Part shown: positions 28,101 through 37,017 of the stretch, piece after piece
How positions within the stretch are numbered: the first letter of the stretch is position 1
Layout: the number at the start of each line of letters is the position of its first letter
Assembly: GCA_963678275.1 (NCBI GenBank)
Contig: OY782765.1
Coordinates: forward strand, 2,356,001-2,420,000
Origin: G963677445 sp963678275
GTDB taxonomy: Bacteria; Bacteroidota; Ignavibacteria; Ignavibacteriales; Melioribacteraceae
Direction of reading: 5' to 3'
DNA: 64,000 bases
Position numbers and translations under genes: made by a program
The notes under the pieces: generated by a model
Told to the model about the DNA's origin: nothing
Database searches by the model: none
What the model saw: the letters and a program-made list of their open reading frames with translations, nothing else

Positions 28101-28455
28101 GTTCACTTTCCGCTTTCTCAACTTTGTCCCTTACTTTCTGCAAGGCTTCATCAATATCAAAGCCGCTTTCGAATTTAACGGTGATCGCCGAAAAACCCTC
28201 ATATGATGAGGATGTAATTTCTTCCGCTTCGGCAATGCTGTTAAGCTCCTTTTCAATCGGCTGCGTTATCAGCGATTCTATATCTTCGGGCGAAACACCA
28301 AAATAGGGAGTTGAAACAACAATAAAAGGTATCTGAATATCGGGCGATGCTTCCCTCGGCAAAACATAGTAGGAAACTGACCCGACAATTATTAAAATCA
28401 GGGTAAGTATAAATATACTTGTCCTGTTATTTATGCTGACATCAGTAATTTTCAT
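25102..28455 (-). CDS. RND efflux pump, inner-membrane subunit (AcrB/SwrC-like)
   Basis: A 1117-residue proton-driven transporter. TM1 near residues 12-30 precedes a first porter loop, TM2-6 at about 330-480 (FNFIVLFSLILAL-type helices, GMLVDNAIVIIENI), a second loop and a final TM cluster at about 960-1105. The TM4 proton-relay position reads VDN, a single Asp rather than the VDD of AcrB, as in SwrC-like branches. An extra hydrophobic stretch (about 555-610) between TM6 and TM7 explains the extra length over about 1040. It is the last gene of a TolC-MFP-RND operon, 14 bp after the adaptor. The substrate is unknown. Confidence 0.93.
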   Translation of the reverse strand: MKITDVSINNRTSIFILTLILIIVGSVSYYVLPREASPDIQIPFIVVSTPYFGVSPEDIESLITQPIEKELNSIAEAEEITSSSYEGFSAITVKFESGFDIDEALQKVRDKVEKAESELPADAEKPEIIEFNFSEFPIIIFNINGPQGLVQLKDIAEDMKDDIENIDGVLEVSISGGLEREVKVDVDINKLVHYNIRFDDVINAISNENKTIPGGSIDVNNKSFLVRVPGEFEKPYIIDDLVVKIRDGFPIYVRDVAEVNYDFKERNTYARLNGVEGVSVSISKRLGANIIEIADQVKNIITRYDTELPDNVKFTLTVDFSKDIKRSVKNLENNIFSGLVLVLLILFTLLGLRNAFFVAIAIPLSMLISFIVLSVMGITLNFIVLFSLILALGMLVDNAIVIIENIYKFLEEGKDLFSAAKAGAKEVAWPITTSTLTTLMAFAPILFWEGVVGEFMSYLPMTLIITLASSLFVGLVINPVVASKFMKLESKKTGRGFFSKLTSPVNKLHRFFDEVLLTKTVVIYEKFLKFTIGSQRNENQPVHKRNILGLIVFFIFMPLSVSIMSLAFLNSFLALFINIILGVGIIFIFTNNRLKVFTGAILTLVFIISLYGIFDHGVEFFPDVDPDRIFVTVDAPSGTNLDMTDRISGKIEKKLETFLGGNVREFVAEVGKSNNIFSGGTTTPDISTITVQFVDYEERKSPSAETMKDIREAVSDIAGAEIEVKKEDMGPPVGAPVNIEIIGDDFDLMGGIASRIKKIIEKIPGVVDLKDDYDVGRPEIRVMIDREKAALFSMNTSLIANSIRTAINGFEASKYRINEEEYDITVRLKESQRENVTMLKNLRINYNDNKGKTLSVPLSAVAEISYEYGPSTIRRKDLNRVITVAANVKEGYNKNAVLAEVKESLKDFQMPPGYRVEFTGQDEEQAKAAAFLMKAFGFAFLGIFLILVIQFNSLAQPLIIMLAVLISLIGVFMGLIFFAMPFGIIMTGIGVISLVGVVVNNNIVLMDYINILRSRGYTVSEAVVRAGIRRFRPVTLTAITTILGLIPLTFGFGFDIYSFSFESGGADTQFWRSMGVAVIFGLLFGTVLTLVIVPVIYSIFTDTGIVLKRFFRRIFAS

Positions 28456-28469
28456 AACGGGTCACCTGC

Positions 28470-29528
28470 TTAATTAACAACTTCAACTTTTTCACCATGA
28501 ACGAGATTTTGATAACCTACAACAATAAGCTTATCACCTTCATGCAATCCGCCGTTGACAGCAACCTTGTTGCCGAATCTGGCTAAAATATCCACATATT
28601 TTGCCTGCGCGTATCCATCCTCAAAAATAAAAACCATATACCCCTCATCCGAGCGGTTGATTATTTCATCCGGCACGGTAATCACATTTTCATATTTTTT
28701 GTTCTCGATTTGTATTTCGGCTACCATCTCAGGTTTTATCTTTCCTCCCGGATTTTCGAGTGTTATCTCAACAGGAAATGTCCGGTTGCTTGTAGAAACA
28801 GAGGCGCCTACAAATGAAACTTTTCCGCTATATTCATCCATAGAAAGGTTATTGAATTTTATCAGAGCCTTGTCACCTTCTTTCACCTGACCGACATAAT
28901 TTTCCGGTATTCCGGCCTCAATTTTCAAGCTGTTGATATTTAAAAGATTTATCACAGGAACTCCCGGTGGAGCGTACTCCCCTTTTTCAAAAAATTTAGC
29001 GTCCACCTTTCCGCTGAAAGGTGCTTTTATGAATGAATGTCCATAACGCGCTTTATTCATTTCATAATCAGCTTTTGCCTGGTCACGGTTAAATTTAGCC
29101 TGGAGCATCTGGAATTCACTATTTACATTTTCCCGGAATATTTTTTCCTGTTTCTCATAAGTCATTTCTGCCAGATCGTACCGGGCTTTCGCCGCGTCCA
29201 TCGCCGCTTTAAGAGTAGCGTTGTCTGTTTCCGCAATCAAATCGCCTTTATTGACCCGCGAACCTTTATCAGCATGAACAGTATTCAGTATGCCCCCCTC
29301 AAGAAAACTGAGAGAAGCTTTTTTTACAGGTTTTACAGTGCCGATAACGTTTATAAAATCCTGGAAATATTCTCCTTTGAGTGTCTGAACTTCAACATTT
29401 ACGGCATCATTTTCCGATTCTTTAACATCTCCTTTCTTCCCTGTTTCCTCTTCTCCCTGACACGAAAGAAGAAAAATTGAGAGAAGAATTACCAACAAAT
29501 AAAAAAACTTGTTAACCCTTGAATTCAT
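28470..29528 (-). CDS. RND efflux periplasmic adaptor lipoprotein (HlyD/MFP family)
   Basis: A 352-residue adaptor bridging the pump and outer-membrane channel. The lipoprotein signal has lipobox LLSC. The biotinyl-lipoyl hairpin region runs about 50-210 (GTVKPVKKASLSFLEGG; FIKAPFSGKV), then the beta-barrel domain and membrane-proximal end. The start is ATG at 29528 with AAAGGG upstream. A longer frame to 29564 would run into the tolC stop and place residues before the signal peptide, so it is rejected. Confidence 0.9.
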   Translation of the reverse strand: MNSRVNKFFYLLVILLSIFLLSCQGEEETGKKGDVKESENDAVNVEVQTLKGEYFQDFINVIGTVKPVKKASLSFLEGGILNTVHADKGSRVNKGDLIAETDNATLKAAMDAAKARYDLAEMTYEKQEKIFRENVNSEFQMLQAKFNRDQAKADYEMNKARYGHSFIKAPFSGKVDAKFFEKGEYAPPGVPVINLLNINSLKIEAGIPENYVGQVKEGDKALIKFNNLSMDEYSGKVSFVGASVSTSNRTFPVEITLENPGGKIKPEMVAEIQIENKKYENVITVPDEIINRSDEGYMVFIFEDGYAQAKYVDILARFGNKVAVNGGLHEGDKLIVVGYQNLVHGEKVEVVN

Positions 29529-29550
29529 ATCATTTCCCTTTAAAAAATCT

Positions 29551-30876
29551 TTAATTGTTTCCATTCTGTCCGGTAATCAGGTCCAGCCTGGCATGAAGCA
29601 CATAATACTCCGCCAGAGCTTTGAAGTAATTTACTTTTGATCCGGAAATATTAACCAGTGCATCAGTAACTTCCAGTTGTGTTCCCAGCCCGTTTTTATA
29701 TCTTTTCACCGCTATTTCATAACCATCTTCGGCTTCTTTTACAGCCGAATCATAAGCGTCAAGCTGTTCTTCGGTTTTGGTAATCTGCAATAACAGAGTA
29801 ACCAGACTGTTCCGGAGTGATTTTTCAGTTTCAGCCAGTGATTCGACTGATTTTTTCAACTCAATCTCGGCCTGTTCCACGCGTGAAGCTGTAGCGAATC
29901 CGTTAAAAATGGGCACTTTCAAAGTGACCCCTACTGAAACCGAGTTATTGTAGCGCCATCTGTCCATTGCCCTGTCATCATTCTCCTGCGCCTGAAGCTG
30001 CCAGGTTCCGAACGCGTTAAGGCTTGGATAATATTGTGAAAATTCATAAGAAGCCGCCAGGTCATTCAAATCACGGTTCAGCCTCGCCTGTTTCAGAAGA
30101 TTATTATTATTCAGCAATAATTCTTCCGATTCCTCCCGGCTGCCTGAAATCACATGATTATATTCGAGAGAATCTGTAAAGCTAATTTCTGTAGCGAGAT
30201 CCAGTCCCAGCAGAAGTTTCAGATTATTCCCGGCAAGAAGTTTCTGATTTCGGGCTTCGGTAAGAACCGGAAGCAGATTCTTATATTGCACACTCGCCTT
30301 GATTTTGTCATAATCGGCGCTGAGTCCTGCCTCGAGCATTGTTTCAACGTTCTTTAGATTGTCCCGTGCCCGCTTAACCTGAATTTCAGAAAGTTTGACC
30401 ATCTCATCCGCGAGCAGGCATGTATACCAGGCCTCTTTTACATTTGCTCTGAGCTCCAGATCGGAGTACTTTACCGACTGTTCCGAAATTTCGGCAAAGG
30501 TATTCGCGATCTTCACAGCGAGAAACATCGCGCCGGTAAAAAGAGGCTGGTCCACCCTCACTCCGGCGGTAAGAGTATTTTTTGTTCCTACAGGAAATGA
30601 ACCGCTGAACATATCAGTTTCGATTATAAACTGAGCCCTTTTAATCGCCCGGTTATAAGTTACATCCCCGCTGACATTTGGATAAACCGAAGTTCCGTAA
30701 GCTTCCCTTACTTTTTCAACGGCTATATCCCGTTCAAGTTTAATCCTGTTGAACTCATGATTATTCCCGAGGGCAATGTCAATGGATTTATCAAGATCAA
30801 GAGAAAGTTTCTCCTGAGCCTGAGTCAGGCCATAGGCCGCCGCGAGAACAAAAGTCAATAATATTAACCTGTTCAA
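29551..30876 (-). CDS. TolC-family outer-membrane efflux protein
   Basis: A 441-residue exported channel subunit. The signal peptide (NRLILLTFVLAAAYGLTQAQ) is followed by two OEP repeats with long coiled-coil helices; KRYKNGLGTQLEVTDALVNI is the typical TolC helix-turn segment. First gene of the tripartite efflux operon on the minus strand. Confidence 0.92.
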   Translation of the reverse strand: MNRLILLTFVLAAAYGLTQAQEKLSLDLDKSIDIALGNNHEFNRIKLERDIAVEKVREAYGTSVYPNVSGDVTYNRAIKRAQFIIETDMFSGSFPVGTKNTLTAGVRVDQPLFTGAMFLAVKIANTFAEISEQSVKYSDLELRANVKEAWYTCLLADEMVKLSEIQVKRARDNLKNVETMLEAGLSADYDKIKASVQYKNLLPVLTEARNQKLLAGNNLKLLLGLDLATEISFTDSLEYNHVISGSREESEELLLNNNNLLKQARLNRDLNDLAASYEFSQYYPSLNAFGTWQLQAQENDDRAMDRWRYNNSVSVGVTLKVPIFNGFATASRVEQAEIELKKSVESLAETEKSLRNSLVTLLLQITKTEEQLDAYDSAVKEAEDGYEIAVKRYKNGLGTQLEVTDALVNISGSKVNYFKALAEYYVLHARLDLITGQNGNN

Positions 30877-31039
30877 AATATTTACCTTCGTTATTTATTA
30901 TTTCAGAAAAAGAGTTGCGTTATCCGATATAAACCATTTTTCGAAAAAGAAAATTCCCATTCATGTGAACTTGAACCCGGAAAAATAAAGCAGCATCATG
31001 TGTAAAACAATGCAAAAAAAATATCATAGAAGCAGTAAT

Positions 31040-32011
31040 CTACCAGGCATAAGCTTCCGGAGCCTGATTACCGGGACCGGGCCAGATTTCATCCAGTTTG
31101 ACGAGCGATTCTTCAGTAAGTTCCAAATCAAGGGCTTTTATATTTTCTTCAAGCTGCTCTTTTGTCCGGGGACCTATTATCGGACTGGTCACTGTTTTAT
31201 TTGATAGCGCCCAGGCCAGGGCAACATCTGCCGGTTTTGCTCCGAGCTCTCCGCAAAAGGATTCATATTTTTCTATTTGCGGTCTTAATCGCTCAGCCGA
31301 TTTCATCAAAGGTTCACGGGTTCTTCTTCCTGTTTTGGCTTTTTCAGGAATTCCGCATAAAATGCCTCCTCCCATGGGACTCCAGGGAATAACTCCCACA
31401 CCAAAGCGCTCGCAGGCGGGCAGCACTTCAAGTTCAATATGCCTGTTCCTCAGGCTGTAAATACTCTGCTCCGAGATTAATCCCAGGATATTGCGTTCTT
31501 TAGCGGTAAAATAGGCCTCCGCGATATTCCAGGCGGCAAAATTACTGCTCCCGGCATAAATTATTTTACCCTCGCTTATCAATTGTTCCATCGCCTGCCA
31601 AACCTCTTCCCAGGGTGAGTTTCTGTCGATATGATGCATTTGGTAAAGGTCTATATATTCCGTATTCAGCCTCTTCAGGCTTTCTTCGCATGCCTTTTTT
31701 ATATGCCTGGCCGAAAGTCTCTGGTCATTTACGCCATCCCCCATCTTGCCATAAACTTTTGTGGCGAGAACAATTTTATCCCTGGCAGATGGATTATCTT
31801 TAATCCACTTGCCGATAATCTTTTCTGTAATCCCCTCTCCCGTTACTCCGCCATATACATTGGCTGTATCAAAAAAATTCAATCCAAGTTCAAGAGCCCT
31901 GTTCATTATGGCAAAACTTTCTTCTTCAGTTGTCCAGGGTCCGAAATTCATAGTGCCCAAACATAAACGGCTGACCTTCAGTCCCGATCTTCCAAGATTT
32001 ACATACTGCAT
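31040..32011 (-). CDS. Aldo/keto reductase
   Basis: A 323-residue NADPH-dependent TIM-barrel oxidoreductase. The catalytic tetrad is visible: Asp and Tyr in FFDTANVYGG, Lys in LATKVYGK, His in YQMHHID. NADP-binding SSNFAAWN and GPRTKEQLEENI close the barrel. The substrate is unknown. It is a single gene, divergent from the ECF sigma gene. Confidence 0.92.
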   Translation of the reverse strand: MQYVNLGRSGLKVSRLCLGTMNFGPWTTEEESFAIMNRALELGLNFFDTANVYGGVTGEGITEKIIGKWIKDNPSARDKIVLATKVYGKMGDGVNDQRLSARHIKKACEESLKRLNTEYIDLYQMHHIDRNSPWEEVWQAMEQLISEGKIIYAGSSNFAAWNIAEAYFTAKERNILGLISEQSIYSLRNRHIELEVLPACERFGVGVIPWSPMGGGILCGIPEKAKTGRRTREPLMKSAERLRPQIEKYESFCGELGAKPADVALAWALSNKTVTSPIIGPRTKEQLEENIKALDLELTEESLVKLDEIWPGPGNQAPEAYAW

Positions 32012-32134
32012 AATAACACCTTTTGTCTTTATTTTTTATTCCGCTACGATAATTTGCTTATTTATTGAACTTTATGCAAGTAAAAATGCTTTTAACAACA
32101 AAGATAACATGAATTACCTAAAAGGCAGGATATT

Positions 32135-32758
32135 ATGAAAAACCAAAATATAGATGCGCTGAAAAAAATCAAGCATGAAGATTTTGACCGCGAAGTTAGC
32201 CCTCACACCGATGCGATATATAAATACGCGCTTAAATTATCAGGTAATGAAGAAGATGCTGATGATCTGTTTCAGGATACTATGCTCAAAGCATTCAGGT
32301 ATTTTCACAACTTTGAACAGGGCACCAACTGTAAAGCCTGGTTATTCAGTATTATGAGAAACACATTTATTAATGAATACCGCCGTCAGATGAAAGAGCC
32401 CCTGAAAGTGGATTATGATGATGTACAGAATTTTTATGACAATATAAAAGAAACAGAGGTTGCCTTCCAGCATATAGTTGAAGACAGTTTCAGTACCGTT
32501 ATGAGTGATGAAATTACAGATGCATTATCTGAACTGCCTCCTGATTCACAAACCATCTTAATACTCAGCGATATTGAAGGATATAACTATGATGAGGTTG
32601 CCGAGTTTATGTCATGTCCTGTCGGAACTGTAAGGTCAAGACTGCACAGAGCCAGAAAAATGTTGTATTCAAAACTGCATAATTATGCTGTTGATCAGGG
32701 ATTTTTGAGATATGAAGAAACCGCCGATGTTGGAGAAAATGAAACCGGGAAATACTGA
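32135..32758 (+). CDS. ECF sigma factor (SigR/RpoE-like)
   Basis: 207 residues. Sigma region 2 (DAIYKYALKLSGNEEDADDL, FQDTMLKAFRYF, GTNCKAWLFSIMRNTFINEY) and region 4 (LPPDSQTILILSDIEGYNYD, VGTVRSRLHRARKML) are clear. The GTNxKAWL...NTFINxYR pattern is like the thiol-stress SigR group. It heads an apparent operon with an anti-sigma-like gene, dsbD and a redoxin, suggesting control of thiol homeostasis (inference). AGGATATT precedes ATG. Confidence 0.92.
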   Translation: MKNQNIDALKKIKHEDFDREVSPHTDAIYKYALKLSGNEEDADDLFQDTMLKAFRYFHNFEQGTNCKAWLFSIMRNTFINEYRRQMKEPLKVDYDDVQNFYDNIKETEVAFQHIVEDSFSTVMSDEITDALSELPPDSQTILILSDIEGYNYDEVAEFMSCPVGTVRSRLHRARKMLYSKLHNYAVDQGFLRYEETADVGENETGKY

Positions 32759-33020
32759 TTACCGCAGGTCCCAAAAGGTAATTCACTTTACCGACAGATA
32801 TTTTCCCAGGTTTCAGCAGTGCCATTGCATTGAGAATATAGAGGAGATACCCAATGATCTCCTCCTGGATATTCTCATTCAATTAAGGGTGAAATATTTT
32901 TTAGGCAGGGAATGTTACTATTCCAGAGCGCCTGTTATGTTAAGGGACCGGATAAAGAAAAATCTTCTGCGCTGCAACAGGCCTGATTCGGTATTTAATA
33001 TATTTCGCGGAAAGAACTGA
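32739..33020 (+). CDS. Putative anti-sigma factor lacking a visible zinc motif
   Basis: 93 residues from an ATG preceded by GGAG, overlapping the sigma gene end by 20 bp; another ATG at 32712 lacks a good ribosome site. The C-terminal part, REC-YYSRAPVMLRDRIKKNL, resembles the end of RsrA-type ZAS anti-sigma factors. The HxxxCxxC zinc motif is not seen; remaining Cys residues are in QQCHCIENI, GREC and LLRC. Position right after the sigma gene is the main support. Confidence 0.5.
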   Translation: MKPGNTDYRRSQKVIHFTDRYFPRFQQCHCIENIEEIPNDLLLDILIQLRVKYFLGRECYYSRAPVMLRDRIKKNLLRCNRPDSVFNIFRGKN

Positions 33021-33023
33021 TTC

Positions 33024-35093
33024 ATGATAAATCGCTTCAGGGTAACAATTATTTTCCTGACAATATTTTATTTATCCATTGCCGGCGCCATAAATGCCGG
33101 CAACAGGGTTCAGGTTGAGATATTATCACGGAATGAAAACTTCTCAGTTATACAAAACAAGATTTTTATTGCCCTAAAATTCACAATTACTCCCGGTTGG
33201 CATATCTACTGGAAAAACCCCGGTGACTCCGGTATTCCCCCAAAAATTAAATGGAATTTACCTGAAGGCTTCAGTTACGGCGAAATTCAATGGCCGGCCC
33301 CGGAAAGAATTGAGGTAGCGGGACTTGTAAATTATGGTTTCCACGATGAGATTTACCTGGTGACAAACCTCTCAGCGCCGCCAGGTTTTTCAGGTGAAAT
33401 AAAAGTTGAAAGCAAAATAGAATGGCTTGTCTGCAGGGAAAGCTGTATTCCTGAAGATACCACTATAACCTTTACTATTTCATCCGAAAAATCTGTCAGT
33501 TACAATAAAAAGTGGAATAATGTGGAAAATTTCTTGTCTGATCATTCAACCGTTTTACTGAACGAAGAATCGATTACGGCCTCCGCGACCGACAGTTCTG
33601 TAATTGTAACCGGACTTCCCGATTTAGTTGACACAAGTTATTATTTTTTCCCATCTGCTCCCGGGATTTTTGATAACCTCAGAAAACCGGTACTGTCAGA
33701 AAATGATCAGGAGAACACTCTTGAAATTTTTTATGATCAGTATTATTCGGGTAAACCTGAGAAAATTGCAGGATTATTTTTATCAGGGAAGAATAATTCA
33801 GAAAAGTTTGAAATAAATATCCCTCTTATTGAAGAACTAAAAAATGAAACAGCGTCTTTTTATTTACTGGTGATAATTCTTCTTTCAGCTTTCGCGGGAG
33901 GACTAATATTAAATATAATGCCGTGTGTGTTGCCTGTGCTTTCCCTGAAAGTTTTCAGTATTCTAAAGGGGGGACAATCCACAAAAAGTGAAATATTTTC
34001 CCGAACTCTTTATTATACCCTGGGAATATTAACAGCATTCTGGATTCTTACAGCCTTAATGCTCCTGCTGAAATCGGGTGGTGAGCAAATTGGCTGGGGT
34101 TTTCAGCTTCAATACCCCCAATTTGTGATAGTGCTTATTTTTTTCTTCTTTGTTTTCGCGCTCAATCTTTTAGGGCTATTTGAAGCCGGCGCTTCCTTTA
34201 CGCGCATTTCGGCAGACAAAAAAGGAAAAAGCCATAAGGCGGAATCATTTTTAAGCGGACTTCTTGCCGTGGTTGTGGCCACTCCCTGCACTGCTCCTTT
34301 TATGGGAACCGCGCTGGGTTTCACCCTTACACAGCCCGCATGGGTAACCGCGCTTGTATTCACATTTCTCGGACTTGGTCTGGCGTCACCATTTATGCTG
34401 TTTGTCCTTTTTCCTTCACTTACCCGGTATATGCCAAAACCGGGAAACTGGATGGAGCTTTTTAAAAATCTTATGGGATTTTTACTTCTCGCTACTATTA
34501 TCTGGCTTATATGGGTACTTGAAAAACAGACCGGCGGAGAAACCCTTACCTATCTCTTCGCTGGATTGCTTATCACATCCCTGGGAGCCTGGATAGCTGG
34601 CAAATGGAATCAGCCTGTTAAAAAAAGGATTATCCGGTGGACCGCGATATCAATTTTCACTCTGCTGATCGTTTCGGGAGTGATGATAACTATTCATGGA
34701 ATGAACAACCAATCAGTAACCGAAACGGCTAAAAAATCGGAAGATGGATGGAACAGGTTCGAACAACAAAAGATTGATAATCTTATAAACAAAAATGAAA
34801 AAATATTTATTGATTTTACCGCTGCCTGGTGTCTTTCATGCCAGGTCAATAAAAAAACAGCCCTTACCGGTGATGAAATAGATAATTTCTTTCAGGAAAA
34901 TGAAATACATCTTTTCAGAGCCGACTGGACAAAAAGGGATACTGAAATTACCAGGGCGCTGGCATCCTATAACAGAAACAGCGTGCCCCTCTATGTTTTT
35001 CTGACGCCGGAAAATAATTACGAACCGGTTATACTTCCCGAAATTCTGACTAAAGAAATTGTTACAGATTATATCTTAAACAAAGGAGAATAA
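33024..35093 (+). CDS. dsbD: Thiol:disulfide interchange protein DsbD
   Basis: A 689-residue electron conduit from cytoplasmic thioredoxin to the periplasm. The signal peptide is followed by an N-terminal periplasmic domain with WLVCRESCIPEDT. An eight-helix membrane domain has the two redox Cys in IMPCVLPVLSLK and VVATPCTAPFMG. The C-terminal thioredoxin domain has AAWCLSCQVNKK. All three Cys pairs are intact. It follows the sigma/anti-sigma pair by 3 bp and precedes a redoxin by 2 bp, so one transcript is likely. Confidence 0.93.
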   Translation: MINRFRVTIIFLTIFYLSIAGAINAGNRVQVEILSRNENFSVIQNKIFIALKFTITPGWHIYWKNPGDSGIPPKIKWNLPEGFSYGEIQWPAPERIEVAGLVNYGFHDEIYLVTNLSAPPGFSGEIKVESKIEWLVCRESCIPEDTTITFTISSEKSVSYNKKWNNVENFLSDHSTVLLNEESITASATDSSVIVTGLPDLVDTSYYFFPSAPGIFDNLRKPVLSENDQENTLEIFYDQYYSGKPEKIAGLFLSGKNNSEKFEINIPLIEELKNETASFYLLVIILLSAFAGGLILNIMPCVLPVLSLKVFSILKGGQSTKSEIFSRTLYYTLGILTAFWILTALMLLLKSGGEQIGWGFQLQYPQFVIVLIFFFFVFALNLLGLFEAGASFTRISADKKGKSHKAESFLSGLLAVVVATPCTAPFMGTALGFTLTQPAWVTALVFTFLGLGLASPFMLFVLFPSLTRYMPKPGNWMELFKNLMGFLLLATIIWLIWVLEKQTGGETLTYLFAGLLITSLGAWIAGKWNQPVKKRIIRWTAISIFTLLIVSGVMITIHGMNNQSVTETAKKSEDGWNRFEQQKIDNLINKNEKIFIDFTAAWCLSCQVNKKTALTGDEIDNFFQENEIHLFRADWTKRDTEITRALASYNRNSVPLYVFLTPENNYEPVILPEILTKEIVTDYILNKGE

Positions 35094-35095
35094 AT

Positions 35096-35698
35096 ATGAA
35101 AAAAATAATGCTCATCGTTATCGTCGCGTTATTCGCCGCATTTAATATAAATGCACAATCCGCCTCAATAGGCAAAACGGCTCCCGACTTCGAGCTCAAA
35201 GACAGTATGGGCAAGAGTTATAAACTTTCGGACTTTAAGGGCAAACTTGTGGTTTTGGAATGGATAAATTACGGATGCCCTTTTGTAAAAAAACATTATG
35301 ACAGCGGAAACATGCAGAAACTTCAGAAAAAATATACTGAAAAGGATGTTATCTGGCTGGCTGTTTGTTCATCTGCTCCCGGAAAACAGGGAAATCATGA
35401 ACCGGATGAGATAAATGAAAAATCGGAAGAATATGGAGCGGCGTTTACAGCTTATCTTATCGATGAAGATGGAAAAACGGGCAAAATGTATGGCGCGAAA
35501 ACAACTCCTCATATGTATATTGTTGATAAAGAAGGAAATCTTGTTTACGCGGGCGGTATCGATGATAAACCTTCCACTGCTCAGGATGATATCGAAAATG
35601 CCCAGAATTATGTAGCCGCCGCCCTCGACCAGCTTCTTGCCGGAAAAGAAGTGGAAGTCAAGTCAACAAGGCCATACGGCTGTTCGGTTAAGTATTAA
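35096..35698 (+). CDS. Secreted thioredoxin-like / AhpC-TSA redoxin
   Basis: A 200-residue exported protein with signal peptide KKIMLIVIVALFAAFNINAQ. The AhpC/TSA fold has APDFELKDSMGKSYKLSDFK, and a single peroxidatic-type Cys in NYGCPFVKKHYD where thioredoxins have CxxC. A second Cys sits in the C-terminal RPYGCSVKY, conserved in this redoxin group. It is probably kept reduced by the DsbD encoded just upstream. Last gene of the operon, followed by a terminator. Confidence 0.9.
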   Translation: MKKIMLIVIVALFAAFNINAQSASIGKTAPDFELKDSMGKSYKLSDFKGKLVVLEWINYGCPFVKKHYDSGNMQKLQKKYTEKDVIWLAVCSSAPGKQGNHEPDEINEKSEEYGAAFTAYLIDEDGKTGKMYGAKTTPHMYIVDKEGNLVYAGGIDDKPSTAQDDIENAQNYVAAALDQLLAGKEVEVKSTRPYGCSVKY

Positions 35699-35722
35699 TA
35701 ACTGACCAATATAGATTTTTTG

Positions 35723-35748
35723 AAAGGAGCTTTCGGGCTCCTTTTTTA
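35723..35748 (+). terminator. Terminator of the sigma-dsbD-redoxin operon
   Basis: AAAGGAGC-tttcgg-GCTCCTTT hairpin followed by ttta, 25 bp after the redoxin stop. Confidence 0.9.
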
Positions 35749-35769
35749 TTACTTAGCGTATGAAGCAAA

Positions 35770-36000
35770 TTAATAATAGTTTTTAGTAATTTGCCAGAAA
35801 CCGCCAAGTTTTGGGCCTATTCGTTTTAATATTTTTTTCTTTTTTAGTTTTGCCAAATAAGTCTCGATTGTACGGGAGCTCTTATTTATATTTTCCGCCA
35901 GTTTGGCCGCTGTGATCCCTGGATTCTTTTCTATTTCTTGTAAGATAATCTGTTCCATCGTCCCGAAATCATCCCGAAATCGTTCCGAAATTCTTCCCCA
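35770..36000 (-). pseudogene. C-terminal winged-helix remnant of an AAA_4/Alba-type regulator
   Basis: Residues from the ATG at 35958 give a 62-residue winged helix (NPGITAAKLAENINKSSRTI, then LKKKKILKRIGPKLGGFWQI), the typical last domain of RecG-like AAA_4 transcriptional regulators. Upstream the same frame continues as RISERFRDDFGT, the repetitive linker seen before that domain, back to a stop at about 36003. No ATPase domain precedes it, so it looks like the tail of a lost gene. A stand-alone 62-residue DNA-binding protein is possible. Confidence 0.5.
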
Positions 36001-36003
36001 TCA

Positions 36004-37000
36004 TTTTATAACTTTAACATAACTTTCCGACAGGTCCGGGATCTGTTTTCAGTTTATCACAGATTTTCACGGGAAAATATGTACGCATAATAAGTTATAC
36101 ATTCAGCCGTAAAATGATCGGAAACAGTGCATTATTTCATTTAATTAACTTTTTTGGATACAAACAAAGATACGCTAATACTTGCATTTGTTACACAATA
36201 GCTCTTTATAGTCAACCTTTAATATATAAAATCATTCCGTGTAATTTTCATAACATATTGTTTTTGCTCATTTTAACGAAACTTGCTTGATTTTTCCCGA
36301 TATTTAGTGATTGTTTTTATGTGGCTATCACATTAGTAATAATGCGTATTTGATGTATTATGATAAATCCTATTGACTTTTTCCTATTGTCCTCGAACGT
36401 AAATAATTAGAAGGGTTTATGGATATCGAAATGTTTTTGTCCCGATATAAATCCATACTATTTTCCAACGCTTTTTATTCACGAACTACGTATCTTTATT
36501 TACCGTGAAAATCTATGTTTATAAGTAATTAGCCTCCTACATGTGGTCAAAATCCCGGCTTTCAGAGAATTGACTGAAACTTTCATACCTTTTTCCTCAC
36601 ATTAATTGTAAATTCGTTAGATTGTGGAGTTGCTCTTAGATACACCTGCCTGCAGCAAATATGGTTTATCATTTCCCCTGAAACGAATTTTGATATAATC
36701 CAGGTTATTATATGTTTTGAAATTAATTTCAGGAAATATTTTCGGCTCTTCCTTGTTAATTATTTATTTTCAACTATTACCACTTCAGGATAATTACGAC
36801 ATTATTGAGAATACATTCAGAAATAAATTAACAATATTGTCTTTTAACATAACTGAAGTATTTTAATAAAAATATTTTTTGCTTTTGAAAGCAGCTTCAA
36901 CTAAATTTATTTAATCATTTTACAACCAGAATTATTATATAGGTTTGCTTTATTTTTTCATTTATGGATGCTAATAATGTCACATAACATTTTTAACTTA
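36004..37000. other. AT-rich stretch of about 1 kb with no recognisable gene
   Basis: No coding region, RNA or repeat family could be recognised. Base composition is visibly lower in GC than the housekeeping neighbours, as is the lipoprotein gene that follows. Possibly decayed foreign DNA. Confidence 0.6.
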
Positions 37001-37017
37001 AAATGGAGAAATTAGTC

